Positions 26,553-34,853 of a stretch of DNA of 64,000 bases are shown in pieces. Source of the stretch: Borborobacter arsenicus (GTDB lineage Bacteria > Pseudomonadota > Alphaproteobacteria > Rhizobiales > Rhizobiaceae). Below the pieces are notes generated by a model. It was not told where the DNA came from and searched no databases. It worked only from the letters and a program-made list of their open reading frames with translations. A program made the translations under genes and the position numbers. Position 1 is the stretch's first letter, and each line of letters starts with the position of its first letter. The stretch lies in the NCBI RefSeq assembly GCF_003934165.1, contig NZ_RKST01000014.1, forward strand, positions 62,001 through 126,000, written 5' to 3'.

Positions 26553-28364
26553 TCAGTCGCCCATCTTCAGCGCTTCGATGAACGCCGTTTGCGGTATTTC
26601 GACCTTGCCGAACTGGCGCATGCGCTTCTTGCCTTCTTTCTGCTTTTCCAGCAGCTTGCGCTTGCGGGTGACGTCGCCGCCGTAACATTTGGCGGTCACA
26701 TCCTTGCGCAGGGCCGAGATCGTCTCGCGCGCGATGATCCGCCCGCCGATTGCCGCCTGGATCGGGATCTTGAACATATGCTGCGGGATGAGCTCCTTGA
26801 GCTTCTCGCACATGACGCGGCCGCGCTTTTCGGCGGCCGAGCGATGAACCAGCATCGACAGCGCGTCGACCGGCTCGTCATTGACCAGGATCGACATCTT
26901 GACCAGATCACCCTCGCGATAGTCGGTCAGGTGGTAGTCGAAAGAGGCGTAGCCCTTGGAGATCGACTTCAGCCGGTCGTAGAAATCGAAAACCACCTCG
27001 TTGAGCGGCAGGTCGTAGACCAGCATGGCGCGCTTGCCGACATAGGACAGATCGGCCTGCAGGCCGCGCCGGTCCTGGCAAAGCTTCAGGATGCCGCCGA
27101 GATAGTCGTCGGGCGTCAGGATTGTGGCGCGGATCCACGGCTCCTCGATATGGTCGATCTTGACCACGTCGGGCATGTCGGCCGGATTGTGCAGTTCCTT
27201 GACGGTGCCGTCGGTCATGACCATGCGGTAGACGACGCTGGGTGCGGTGGCGATGAGGTCGAGATTGAACTCGCGCTCCAGCCGCTCCTGGATGATTTCG
27301 AGGTGGAGCAGACCAAGGAAGCCGCAGCGGAAGCCGAAGCCCAGCGCTGCGGAGGTCTCCATCTCGTAGGAGAACGATGCATCGTTGAGGCGCAGCTTGC
27401 CCATTGCCGCCCGCAAATCCTCGAAGTCGGCGGCATCGACCGGAAACAGACCGCAAAACACCACCGGCTGTGCCGGCTTGAAGCCGGGAAGGGCCTTCTC
27501 GGTGGGACGGCGGTCCTCGGTGATGGTGTCGCCGACGCGGGTATCCGCCACTTCCTTGATGGAAGCGGTGATGAAGCCGAATTCGCCGGGGCCGATCTCG
27601 TCGGCCTGGATCATCTTGGGCGTGAAGAAGCCGGTACGCTCAACCGGATACCGTGCACCGGTGCCCATCATGCGGATGGTCTGGCCCTTCTTCAGCACGC
27701 CGTCGATGACGCGCACCAGCACGATGACGCCGAGATAGGCGTCATACCAGCTATCGACCAGCATGGCCTTCAACGGCTTTGCGGCATCGCCCTCGCGCGG
27801 TGGCGGCAACTGGTGGACGATCGCCTCCAACACATCGCCGATACCGATGCCGGTCTTGGCCGAAATATAGACTGCCTGGCTGGCATCGATGCCGATGACT
27901 TCCTCCACCTGTTCCTTGATACGCTCCGGCTCGGCGGCGGGCAGGTCGATCTTGTTCAGGACAACGACGATCTCGTGGTCGTTGTCGATGGCCTGATAGA
28001 CATTGGCCAGCGTCTGCGCCTCTACCCCCTGGCTGGCATCGACCACCAGCAGCGAGCCTTCGCAGGCCGACAGGCTGCGCGACACTTCATAGGCGAAATC
28101 GACATGGCCGGGCGTGTCGATGAGGTTGAGGACATAGTCCTCGCCATTCTTGGCGCGGTAGTTCAGGCGCACGGTCTGCGCCTTGATGGTGATGCCGCGC
28201 TCCTTCTCGATATCCATATTATCGAGAACCTGCTCCTTGCCGGCCATTTCGCGCTCATCCATGCCGCCGGTCATCTGGATCAGACGGTCGGCAAGCGTCG
28301 ATTTGCCATGGTCGATATGGGCGACGATGGAGAAATTGCGGATGTGGGACAAAACTGTGGTCAT
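26553..28364 (-). CDS. lepA: Elongation factor 4
   Basis: 603 residues from ATG 28364 ([20 protein letters not shown]). Translational GTPase that back-translocates stalled ribosomes. G motifs: [17 protein letters not shown] and NKIDLPAA, followed by the EF-G-like domains II, III and V and the LepA-specific C-terminal domain. The length is normal. Divergent from the GGDEF gene with 228 bp between starts. Confidence 0.98.
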   Translation of the reverse strand: MTTVLSHIRNFSIVAHIDHGKSTLADRLIQMTGGMDEREMAGKEQVLDNMDIEKERGITIKAQTVRLNYRAKNGEDYVLNLIDTPGHVDFAYEVSRSLSACEGSLLVVDASQGVEAQTLANVYQAIDNDHEIVVVLNKIDLPAAEPERIKEQVEEVIGIDASQAVYISAKTGIGIGDVLEAIVHQLPPPREGDAAKPLKAMLVDSWYDAYLGVIVLVRVIDGVLKKGQTIRMMGTGARYPVERTGFFTPKMIQADEIGPGEFGFITASIKEVADTRVGDTITEDRRPTEKALPGFKPAQPVVFCGLFPVDAADFEDLRAAMGKLRLNDASFSYEMETSAALGFGFRCGFLGLLHLEIIQERLEREFNLDLIATAPSVVYRMVMTDGTVKELHNPADMPDVVKIDHIEEPWIRATILTPDDYLGGILKLCQDRRGLQADLSYVGKRAMLVYDLPLNEVVFDFYDRLKSISKGYASFDYHLTDYREGDLVKMSILVNDEPVDALSMLVHRSAAEKRGRVMCEKLKELIPQHMFKIPIQAAIGGRIIARETISALRKDVTAKCYGGDVTRKRKLLEKQKEGKKRMRQFGKVEIPQTAFIEALKMGD

Positions 28365-28569
28365 GGGCCGCGCATTTATCAGTGCCGGGGCAAAAAACAA
28401 AGTGGCATTTCTTGCGTCGCGGATAAGCCGTTCACTTGCCGGCCCCGACAATCCGCTGGATTGGCGTGCACGGTGATGGTGGGCGTCGGCGGGCCGAACT
28501 GACCAGGACTTCATTTACGCCGTATAAACCAACTTCTGTAACCTCGAAGTAGCGGAAGCCTGCTTTATT

Positions 28570-28588
28570 CCCCCGAAAGCATCGGGGG
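28570..28588 (+). promoter_or_regulatory. Hairpin sequestering the ribosome binding site of the GGDEF gene
   Basis: CCCCCGA (28570-28576) pairs with TCGGGGG (28582-28588) around a 5-nt loop. The 3' arm contains the only Shine-Dalgarno-like run before the TTG start at 28593, so the folded RNA would hide the ribosome site. This suggests translational control, for example by temperature or a protein. Confidence 0.5.
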
Positions 28589-28592
28589 GCGC

Positions 28593-29741
28593 TTGGGTTT
28601 GGAGAATTTCACACTCTTCGGGGCAAATGCGGTTGTCGTCTTCGTGATGGCATCGGCGTTCTTCGTGGCCGGAAGAGCCAGGAAAAGCGAACAGTTCTGG
28701 ACGTCCTGGTTCCTTGCAAACGTCGTTATCGGCTTTGCGATCCTTGCATTCATGTTCGAGCGGAACCTGCCGGACCTGTTCCTGGTGACTGTTCCGAATG
28801 TCCTGCTTGTGCTGGGACTGAGCTGGCGGTGGCGGGCGGCACGCGAATTTGCCGGCCGTGCCGTGTCTCCGCTCGCACTGTGGGGGCCGTCGATCCTGTT
28901 CATCGTGGTCTGCGCCTGGCCGTGGGTCTTTGGCTCCTATGGGGCCGTCTATACCATCGTAAACGCGCTGCTGACCTGCCTGGCGGTTGCATCCGGCTTT
29001 GAATTCTGGCGCGATCGGGGCGACGGCCTGCCGTCACGATATGGCATGGTTGCAGCCTATGGCATCATCGCCGCATCCTTCGCGGCACGTGTCGGCCAGG
29101 GCCTATGGCAAGGCAGTGAAATGTCCCGCCATTTGCCCGACGACCTGATGCTGATGATCCATCTGGCCGTCGCCCTGCTGCATATTGCGGCGACCGGTGC
29201 GTTTGCGTTGTCGCTTGCCTATGAACGGGATGCAGTCAGATTGCGCCGGCTTGCGATGCATGACTCGCTCACCGGACTGTTGAATCGTAGTGCTTTCGAG
29301 GCACGTATTCGCGACTATCTGGCGACCGGAGAGCGCCATGATTTTGCAATCGTGCTGTTCGATCTCGATCATTTCAAGCAGATCAACGATACTTACGGCC
29401 ATGCGGTGGGTGACGACACGCTGCGGGCCTGCGCGAAAGTTTTCAGCGAAAGCCTGCGCAACCCGAGCATCGTGGCGAGATGGGGCGGTGAGGAGTTTGC
29501 CGCTATTTTGACCAATATCTCGGCAGCTGACGCATTCGCGGTTGCCGAGCGGGTCCGCAGGAAGATCCGTGCCACCGTTATCATGTCGGGGCAGCACGAG
29601 GTGTGGGTCACTGTCAGCGCGGGTGTCTGCCATAGCTCCTCGGGGCTTGAAAATTTCGACGAGCTTCTGAAGAGGGCGGATGCCGGGCTCTATACCGCAA
29701 AGCATAATGGCCGTGATTGCGTGCAGAGGCTGGTGGCTTGA
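28593..29741 (+). CDS. Membrane-bound GGDEF diguanylate cyclase
   Basis: 382 residues. The N-terminal 210 residues form about six to seven membrane helices (MASAFFVAG, VVIGFAILAFMF, ALWGPSILFIVVCAW and others); the rest is a GGDEF domain with DSLTGLLNRSAF, FDLDHFKQINDTYGH and the active-site variant GGEEF, which is catalytically competent. No EAL domain, and no RxxD inhibitory site at the expected spot (SLRNPSIVARWGGEEF). The start is TTG 28593, directly after GGGGGG. Makes cyclic di-GMP in response to an unknown membrane signal. Confidence 0.88.
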   Translation: MGLENFTLFGANAVVVFVMASAFFVAGRARKSEQFWTSWFLANVVIGFAILAFMFERNLPDLFLVTVPNVLLVLGLSWRWRAAREFAGRAVSPLALWGPSILFIVVCAWPWVFGSYGAVYTIVNALLTCLAVASGFEFWRDRGDGLPSRYGMVAAYGIIAASFAARVGQGLWQGSEMSRHLPDDLMLMIHLAVALLHIAATGAFALSLAYERDAVRLRRLAMHDSLTGLLNRSAFEARIRDYLATGERHDFAIVLFDLDHFKQINDTYGHAVGDDTLRACAKVFSESLRNPSIVARWGGEEFAAILTNISAADAFAVAERVRRKIRATVIMSGQHEVWVTVSAGVCHSSSGLENFDELLKRADAGLYTAKHNGRDCVQRLVA

Positions 29742-29760
29742 CGGTCTCCAAACGGGAAGC

Positions 29761-29779
29761 TGCCTGTCATTGACAGGCA
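29761..29779. promoter_or_regulatory. Perfect 19-bp palindrome upstream of selD fusion gene
   Basis: TGCCTGTCA-T-TGACAGGCA, nine bases each side of a single central base, 20 bp after the GGDEF stop. No T-run follows, so an operator is as likely as an RNA hairpin. The rest of the 295-bp interval 29742-30036 has no gene. Confidence 0.5.
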
Positions 29780-30036
29780 TAGGGGCTGTCTCTAGCATCG
29801 CCTCATGTCGGCTTGGATCGTCATCTTGGGTGGAAAAAGCCTTCCATTGGCTGGGAACTGCGGCGATCGCGGCCCGTGAGGTCTGCATGCGGGCGACGGT
29901 CTGTCGCTTCGGAAAAATCTTCATTGGAAACAGGCGGTTCGGTGGTGCGGCGTAGATGCCGGCCTTCCTTCTCAATGAGACACATGAATGAGGCCCGGCA
30001 GGACGAATCCGGCCTCGCTGGATGTGACACCGGGTC

Positions 30037-32379
30037 ATGAGGAACGCTGCTCCCATCGATCGTGAGATCGTGCTTGTCGGCGGTGGCCACGCGCATGTGC
30101 ATGTGTTGACGGCCTTCGCCAAGCGCCCGCAACAAGGCGTCCGTCTGACGCTGGTCACGCGCGACCTCGATACACCCTATTCCGGCATGTTGCCGGGTCT
30201 GATCGCCGGCCTGTATCCGCGCGAAGAGGCCCATATCGACCTGGTCCGGCTGACGGCCGCGACCGGTGCAAGGCTGATCCACGCAGCTGCCTGCGGGCTG
30301 GATCGCCAGAGTAGCCGCGTGTTGCTGGAGGGGCGGCCGTCGCTCGCCTATGATCTCGTATCGATCGACGTCGGCATCACGCCGGCGCTGGATGCCATAT
30401 CCGGCGCTGCCGAACACGGCATTGCGGTCAAGCCGATCGGGGGCTTCCTGGCCAAGTTCGAAGCGCTGCGCGAACGCCTGCTGGAACGCAACGGCCCCCG
30501 TCGTGTCGTGGTGGTCGGCGGCGGGGCAGGAGGGGTGGAACTCCTGCTGTCACTGCAGCGGCGCGTGATAGATGAAGCACGGCAGGCCGGCTTCGATCCG
30601 CATGGGTTCTCCTTTGCGCTGGTAACGGACGAACCGTTGCTCGCTACGCATAATGCGCGCGTGCAGGAGGCTTTTTGCGGTGTTTTCGCGCGCAAAAATA
30701 TTGCCGTCATCGAGAACCGGCGGGTTGCCTCCATCGATGCGGATGGGATTTGCTTTGCCGATGGCGAAAGGTTCGATGCCGATGCGGTGCTGGTGACGAC
30801 GCAGGCTGCCGCACCGCGATGGTTCCGCGATACGGGCCTGAAGCTTGACGAGGCTGGCTTCATTGCCGTTTCCCCGACCTTGCAGTCGCTCAACGATCCC
30901 ACCGTCTTTGCGGCAGGCGATTGCGCAGCACTTGTCGATACGCCGCGCGAGAAGGCCGGTGTCTATGCGGTTCGTGCCGGCCCGCCGCTGACCCGCAACC
31001 TGCGCGCAGCCATTCGCGGTGAAAAGCCGAGGCCGTGGCGGCCGCAACGGCGCCATCTGGCCCTGATCTCGACGGGTGAGGCATATGCGGTGGCTTCGCG
31101 CGGCGCCTTCAAGGCTGAAGGGGCCTGGCTGTGGCGCCTGAAGGACTGGATCGACCGGCGCTGGATGTGCATGTACCAGGACACTGCGGCCATGTCCGCA
31201 CGCATGGCCCAAACGGCAGCCGTACGGGTGAAGAACGAGGTCGAGGAGATGCGCTGCGGCGGCTGTGCTGCCAAGGTCGGCCCCGGCCCGCTGTCGCGGG
31301 CTTTGGCGCGGCTCGACCCGCCGCTTGGTGATGACAGCGTGCTTGTCGGCCTTGGCGCTCCGGACGACGCTGCGATTATCGCGACACCGAAGAATGGCCA
31401 TCTGGTGCAGACGGTCGATTTCTTCCGCGCCTTCATCGATGACCCGTATATGTTCGGAGAGATCGCCGCGGGCCATGCGCTGAATGATATTTTTGCCATG
31501 GGCGGCACACCGCGCCATGCGCTCGCTACGGCCGTGGTGCCGCATGGTGCCTCGCACATCGTCGAGGAAGCGCTGTTTCAATTGCTGGCGGGTGCGCGGC
31601 GCTGCCTCGACCGGGAGGGCGTGACACTGGTTGGCGGCCACTCCAGCGAGGGGGAAGCGCTGTCCATCGGCTTGTCGGTCACCGGGACAGTGGACCCGGA
31701 ACACATTATCCACAAGGGCGGCGTGCGGCGCGGCGATGCACTCATCCTCACGCGGCCACTCGGCACAGGCATTCTGTTTGCTGCCATGATGCGCGCCAAG
31801 GCATCGTCCGCCTCGATCGAGGCCGCACTTGCCGAAATGCGCCGCTCCAACCGCAGCGCCGCCGCCGTGTTGGCCGCGCATTCCGCCCGGGCCATGACCG
31901 ATGTGACCGGCTTCGGGCTCGCCGGGCACCTGGGCGAGATGCTGGCGGCGAGCGGTGCGATAGCCTCACTCGATCTGTCGGCGCTGCCGCTCTATCCCGA
32001 GGTGGAGCTTCTGGCTGCGGGCGGCATCGCTTCGACGCTGCTGCCGGAGAACCTGGCCTTGCGCCGCCTGCTGACCGGTAGCCCGGATGCCCCGACGCTT
32101 GCGCTGCTGTTCGATCCGCAGACGGCGGGCGGATTGCTGGCCGGAGTGCCTGCAGAGCAGGCTGCCGCCTGCGTGGCGGCGTTGCATGCCGCCGGCCATA
32201 TCCACGCGGCAATCATCGGCGGTGTCGAAAAGGACGGGCTTGCCGCCAGTGATGTGCGGATCGTGCCGGAAAGCAGGAGCAGGGCGCCGAGGCAGGCACG
32301 GCAAAAGACATCGCCTTCAGGGCATCATGTGCAGGAAGCGCAGCCTTCGAAGCCGTTTTCCTCCATCCATGCCTCATAG
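30037..32379 (+). CDS. selD: FAD/NAD-dependent oxidoreductase fused to selenide, water dikinase
   Basis: 780 residues. The N-terminal ~390 residues are an NADH dehydrogenase-like flavoprotein (VLVGGGHAHVHVL, VVVVGGGAGGVELL, TVFAAGDCAAL). The C-terminal ~340 are SelD, which makes selenophosphate from selenide and ATP. C410 (CGGCAAKVG, with K413) takes the place of catalytic Cys/Sec17 and Lys20, followed by FRAFIDDPYMFGEIAAGHALNDIFAMG. The fusion is known in several bacteria; the flavoprotein part may supply selenide. Selenophosphate is needed by selA for Sec-tRNA. The last ~35 residues overlap the convergent GcvH-like gene by 55 bp. Confidence 0.93.
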   Translation: MRNAAPIDREIVLVGGGHAHVHVLTAFAKRPQQGVRLTLVTRDLDTPYSGMLPGLIAGLYPREEAHIDLVRLTAATGARLIHAAACGLDRQSSRVLLEGRPSLAYDLVSIDVGITPALDAISGAAEHGIAVKPIGGFLAKFEALRERLLERNGPRRVVVVGGGAGGVELLLSLQRRVIDEARQAGFDPHGFSFALVTDEPLLATHNARVQEAFCGVFARKNIAVIENRRVASIDADGICFADGERFDADAVLVTTQAAAPRWFRDTGLKLDEAGFIAVSPTLQSLNDPTVFAAGDCAALVDTPREKAGVYAVRAGPPLTRNLRAAIRGEKPRPWRPQRRHLALISTGEAYAVASRGAFKAEGAWLWRLKDWIDRRWMCMYQDTAAMSARMAQTAAVRVKNEVEEMRCGGCAAKVGPGPLSRALARLDPPLGDDSVLVGLGAPDDAAIIATPKNGHLVQTVDFFRAFIDDPYMFGEIAAGHALNDIFAMGGTPRHALATAVVPHGASHIVEEALFQLLAGARRCLDREGVTLVGGHSSEGEALSIGLSVTGTVDPEHIIHKGGVRRGDALILTRPLGTGILFAAMMRAKASSASIEAALAEMRRSNRSAAAVLAAHSARAMTDVTGFGLAGHLGEMLAASGAIASLDLSALPLYPEVELLAAGGIASTLLPENLALRRLLTGSPDAPTLALLFDPQTAGGLLAGVPAEQAAACVAALHAAGHIHAAIIGGVEKDGLAASDVRIVPESRSRAPRQARQKTSPSGHHVQEAQPSKPFSSIHAS

Positions 32380-32771
32380 GCAGCAGCGACTGCGGGGCCG
32401 GTGACGAGATCGGCCTGCCAATCCGTGTCCGTAGGGCGAACCAGCATCATCCAGCCCTCGCCATAGCAATCGCTGTTGACGCTTGCCGCATGCGCCACGA
32501 GGGCCTCGTTGATCGCCTCCACCGTGCCGGCAAAGCCGGCGCGCACCGAGCCCACCCATTTGGCGCTTTCGACCGTTGCCATCGCGCGGCCAGCCTCGAA
32601 CGGCTTGCCGACGCGCTTGGGCGTGAAGATGAGCACTTCGCGGGCGAGGGCCACGCCGACCGGTGTGATGCCGAGGCGCACAAGTCCACCCTCATGCGGT
32701 GCATACCAGACATGGCGGACAACGTCGTAAAACAGATTATCGGGAAAGCTGCAGCCGCGAACCAATGCCAT
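32325..32771 (-). CDS. GcvH-like lipoyl carrier protein with C-terminal CxxC
   Basis: 148 residues from ATG 32771. Glycine-cleavage H-like fold: HVWYAPHEGGLVRLGITPVG, the lipoyl-lysine motif TVESAKW (K71), GTVEAINEAL and GEGWMMLVRP. No gcvT or gcvP is near. Unlike ordinary GcvH it ends in GFEGCASCT, a C144-x2-C147 motif. It forms the end of the Sec/formate cluster after a lipoate ligase-like and a DsrE-like gene, the same partner types as the lipoate-binding proteins (LbpA) of sHdr sulfur oxidation. Inference: a dedicated lipoyl carrier for sulfur or selenium, not glycine cleavage. Confidence 0.82.
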   Translation of the reverse strand: MALVRGCSFPDNLFYDVVRHVWYAPHEGGLVRLGITPVGVALAREVLIFTPKRVGKPFEAGRAMATVESAKWVGSVRAGFAGTVEAINEALVAHAASVNSDCYGEGWMMLVRPTDTDWQADLVTGPAVAAAYEAWMEENGFEGCASCT

Positions 32772-32779
32772 GCTTGCCT

Positions 32780-33157
32780 CTAGTAGGTCAGGACCCGGCA
32801 GTCCTCCTCCATGATATCGCGTATCATGGAGGCAGCGCCCATCAGGCCGGAGCATTCGGCGATGAGATCGGATTCGCCGACCTCGAACAGGTCGAGATTG
32901 GCTGGGCAAGCCCAGAAGCGGGCGCCATGCTCATGCGCTTCCCTGATCCAGTCGAGAACCGTCTTCGGGTCGCTCGGCTTGACGCGGATCTTTTCCGCAA
33001 CGCCCTTGATCATCAGCTTTCCGGCGGTGGCCGCGCAAACCACATCGACGGGGTAGTCCATCGCCGCGGCAATTGCCGCATGATAAAAGGGCGCGGCAAG
33101 TTCCTCCGGGTTGCGGGGATCGGTGTTGACCAGCACGATAAGCAGGCGCCGTGTCAT
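32780..33157 (-). CDS. DsrE-family protein
   Basis: 125 residues. DsrE/TusD-like Rossmann-type fold starting RRLLIVLVNTDPRNPEEL, with Cys at 41, 84 (FWACPANLDLF) and 102 (AECSGLMGAAS). C84 is in the position where DsrE-like proteins carry persulfide. Overlaps the lipoate ligase-like stop by 4 bp (ATGA) and ends 8 bp before the GcvH-like start, so these are coupled. Likely a sulfur (or selenium) relay protein. Confidence 0.82.
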   Translation of the reverse strand: MTRRLLIVLVNTDPRNPEELAAPFYHAAIAAAMDYPVDVVCAATAGKLMIKGVAEKIRVKPSDPKTVLDWIREAHEHGARFWACPANLDLFEVGESDLIAECSGLMGAASMIRDIMEEDCRVLTY

Positions 33158-33921
33158 GCCGGCAAGCTCGCCGGTTGGGAATGGGCCGGCTCCTCCCCTT
33201 CGACGAATTCGTCGGTCCCGATTTCTTCGGCAAGAAACTTTGTGGCCATGTCGGATTCCAGCGTGCTCAACCGGCCGCGAACCGGCCGCCTGTCGAGTGC
33301 CTGCGCAATGGCGTCACTCACCGCGTTGGCCACGCTTTGAAAATCAGGTGCGGAGCCGCCATCCGCGAGCGTCATGACGGGGAGGGGGATGTCAGCCGCC
33401 ACTGGCATCCGTAGCACCCGCGCCATCTCCTCAAGATCGGCATCGATCAGCACGGTTCCCTGATGGACCAGGCTGCAGCCATCGTGCCAGCCGGCCGAAC
33501 CTGACACTTTCTGCCCGCCAATCACGACATCGCCCGGTGGCCGAAAGCGTGCCGCAAAACCGAAGCTGGCGAGTGCGGTGGCGATTGCGCCGCAAACTTT
33601 TGTCGAAACCGCCTCCAGCGACGCAGCCGCCGAGCGCGCCATGACCAGATCCCAGGCAAGCACGCCGGGAGACATATAGACTGCCCCGCCGCCGGTGACG
33701 CGGCGTGCGATCTCGATGCCCTTGCGCGCGCAGAAGCTTCGATCGACGGCGTCATCGAGCAGCTGATGCCGCCCAAGCAGCACGGACCGCCGGTAGCAAT
33801 GCAGGCGCAGCGTGTCTTCCAAGCTGCCGCCCAGATGGAGTTCCGAAAGCGCGGCAGTCACGGCGATGTTCCAGCGCGCGGAATTCAAACCGGTATCAAT
33901 GACACGCAACGGCGTGTTCAT
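33154..33921 (-). CDS. Lipoate-protein ligase A-like protein
   Basis: 255 residues of the BPL/LplA/LipB fold. RRVTGGGAVYMSPGVLAWD (73-91) is the lipoyl-AMP-binding loop and K138 in VIGGQKVSGSAGWHDGC is the catalytic Lys, followed by LVHQGTVLIDADL. Likely lipoylates the GcvH-like protein two genes downstream. Linked by 4-bp overlaps to the genes on both sides. The C-terminus has an acidic tail (DEFVEGEEPAHSQ) not typical of LplA. Confidence 0.85.
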   Translation of the reverse strand: MNTPLRVIDTGLNSARWNIAVTAALSELHLGGSLEDTLRLHCYRRSVLLGRHQLLDDAVDRSFCARKGIEIARRVTGGGAVYMSPGVLAWDLVMARSAAASLEAVSTKVCGAIATALASFGFAARFRPPGDVVIGGQKVSGSAGWHDGCSLVHQGTVLIDADLEEMARVLRMPVAADIPLPVMTLADGGSAPDFQSVANAVSDAIAQALDRRPVRGRLSTLESDMATKFLAEEIGTDEFVEGEEPAHSQPASLPA

Positions 33922-34319
33922 TGCATCATCACCTCTTCGATCTTCAGCCGCCGCCCCCAGCGGTCGAAGAAATGGTTCTCGTTGAGGATCAGCCGGTTTG
34001 CCGTCAGTTCCTCGGCCAGCGTCTGCAGCTCGACCCGCGCGATTGTATCGGCGATGGGGCCGCCCGTGTCCTTGTCGGGCCGCACGGCAAACAGCACCCC
34101 GTCCCAGCCGGCGCCGGACTGGGCAAACAAGGTTGAGAGCTCGGCCCAGCGAACCTCGTCGCCGATGACATGGAAATAGGTGGACCGCAGCGGCGTGACG
34201 CTCAGCTCGCCAATAGTCACGAGGATGACAAGAGCGGTGAAGCCGCCCGTGCTGTGGAATTCATGCGCGATCCAATCGTCAAAGCGATTATGATCATGAA
34301 CGGCTCTAGATTTCGACAA
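33918..34319 (-). CDS. Hypothetical protein of the Sec/formate-lipoyl cluster (unknown A)
   Basis: 133 residues from TTG 34319 (GGAG eight bases upstream); no in-frame ATG exists in the conserved-looking part. I do not recognise it. The sequence is mixed alpha/beta (LVILVTIGELSVTPL, DGVLFAVRPDKDTGG, ARVELQTLAEELTANRL) with no Cys and no membrane segment. It overlaps unknown B by 14 bp and the ligase-like gene by 4 bp, so it is translationally coupled to both and probably works with the lipoyl proteins. Confidence 0.65.
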   Translation of the reverse strand: MSKSRAVHDHNRFDDWIAHEFHSTGGFTALVILVTIGELSVTPLRSTYFHVIGDEVRWAELSTLFAQSGAGWDGVLFAVRPDKDTGGPIADTIARVELQTLAEELTANRLILNENHFFDRWGRRLKIEEVMMQ

Positions 34320-34770
34320 GCGGCAGCTCCACGATTTCCCGCTCCATGAGATTGAGGAACGCCGTGTTCCGGTTCTCCCCATACCATTTTTCGAACGCGG
34401 CGAGCGCATCGCCGACCAGCGGCTGCTCGTCCGTTTCCTCGGCAGGCCGCACCGCGCTCCAAATGGCAAGGACAACGGCATCGAACTGGTCAGCGACCTC
34501 TTTCTGCTTCTGAGTCGCGCCGTTCCAACTGACCTCACGGAAGAAGACGTTCCGGCCGATCTTCAGCGCATCCTCTTCATTTTCCGCAGAACTGACGGCC
34601 CGGCCGATCGCTTTCACCAGATTGAGGCGGCGAAAGGCGAATGCCCGCTCGGTCTTCAACTCCTCGGCCCGTAGCGCCGCCTGCTTGCGGAACTGTTCCT
34701 CGGCAATGCTGGCTTCCCGGGCAATGCTTCCGAGGTCTTCCAGATAGGCGGTGTAATATTCGCTGGTCAT
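34306..34770 (-). CDS. Hypothetical helical protein of the Sec/formate-lipoyl cluster (unknown B)
   Basis: 154 residues from ATG 34770. Predominantly helical and charged (EASIAEEQFRKQAALRAEELK), soluble, no Cys, no recognised domain. First protein gene after selC, 92 bp downstream of the tRNA 3' end, and overlaps unknown A. Could be a scaffold or adaptor. No function can be assigned. Confidence 0.7.
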   Translation of the reverse strand: MTSEYYTAYLEDLGSIAREASIAEEQFRKQAALRAEELKTERAFAFRRLNLVKAIGRAVSSAENEEDALKIGRNVFFREVSWNGATQKQKEVADQFDAVVLAIWSAVRPAEETDEQPLVGDALAAFEKWYGENRNTAFLNLMEREIVELPLVEI

Positions 34771-34853
34771 TGCGCTCCCCAATTCAACCGCTGCAGCCAG
34801 CGGGCCTCCTGAACACACCGGCATTTGTTTGCCGGCTCATGATCAGGAGCATG

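Noticed and set aside
26589-28502. 637-codon open frame antisense to lepA
   Set aside because: Shadow of lepA; no supporting motif or start signal.
34818-34835. CCGGC/GCCGG hairpin after selC as a terminator separating the sel genes from the lipoyl genes
   Set aside because: Five-base stem without a T-run; cannot be relied on to end transcription, so the operon is treated as continuous.
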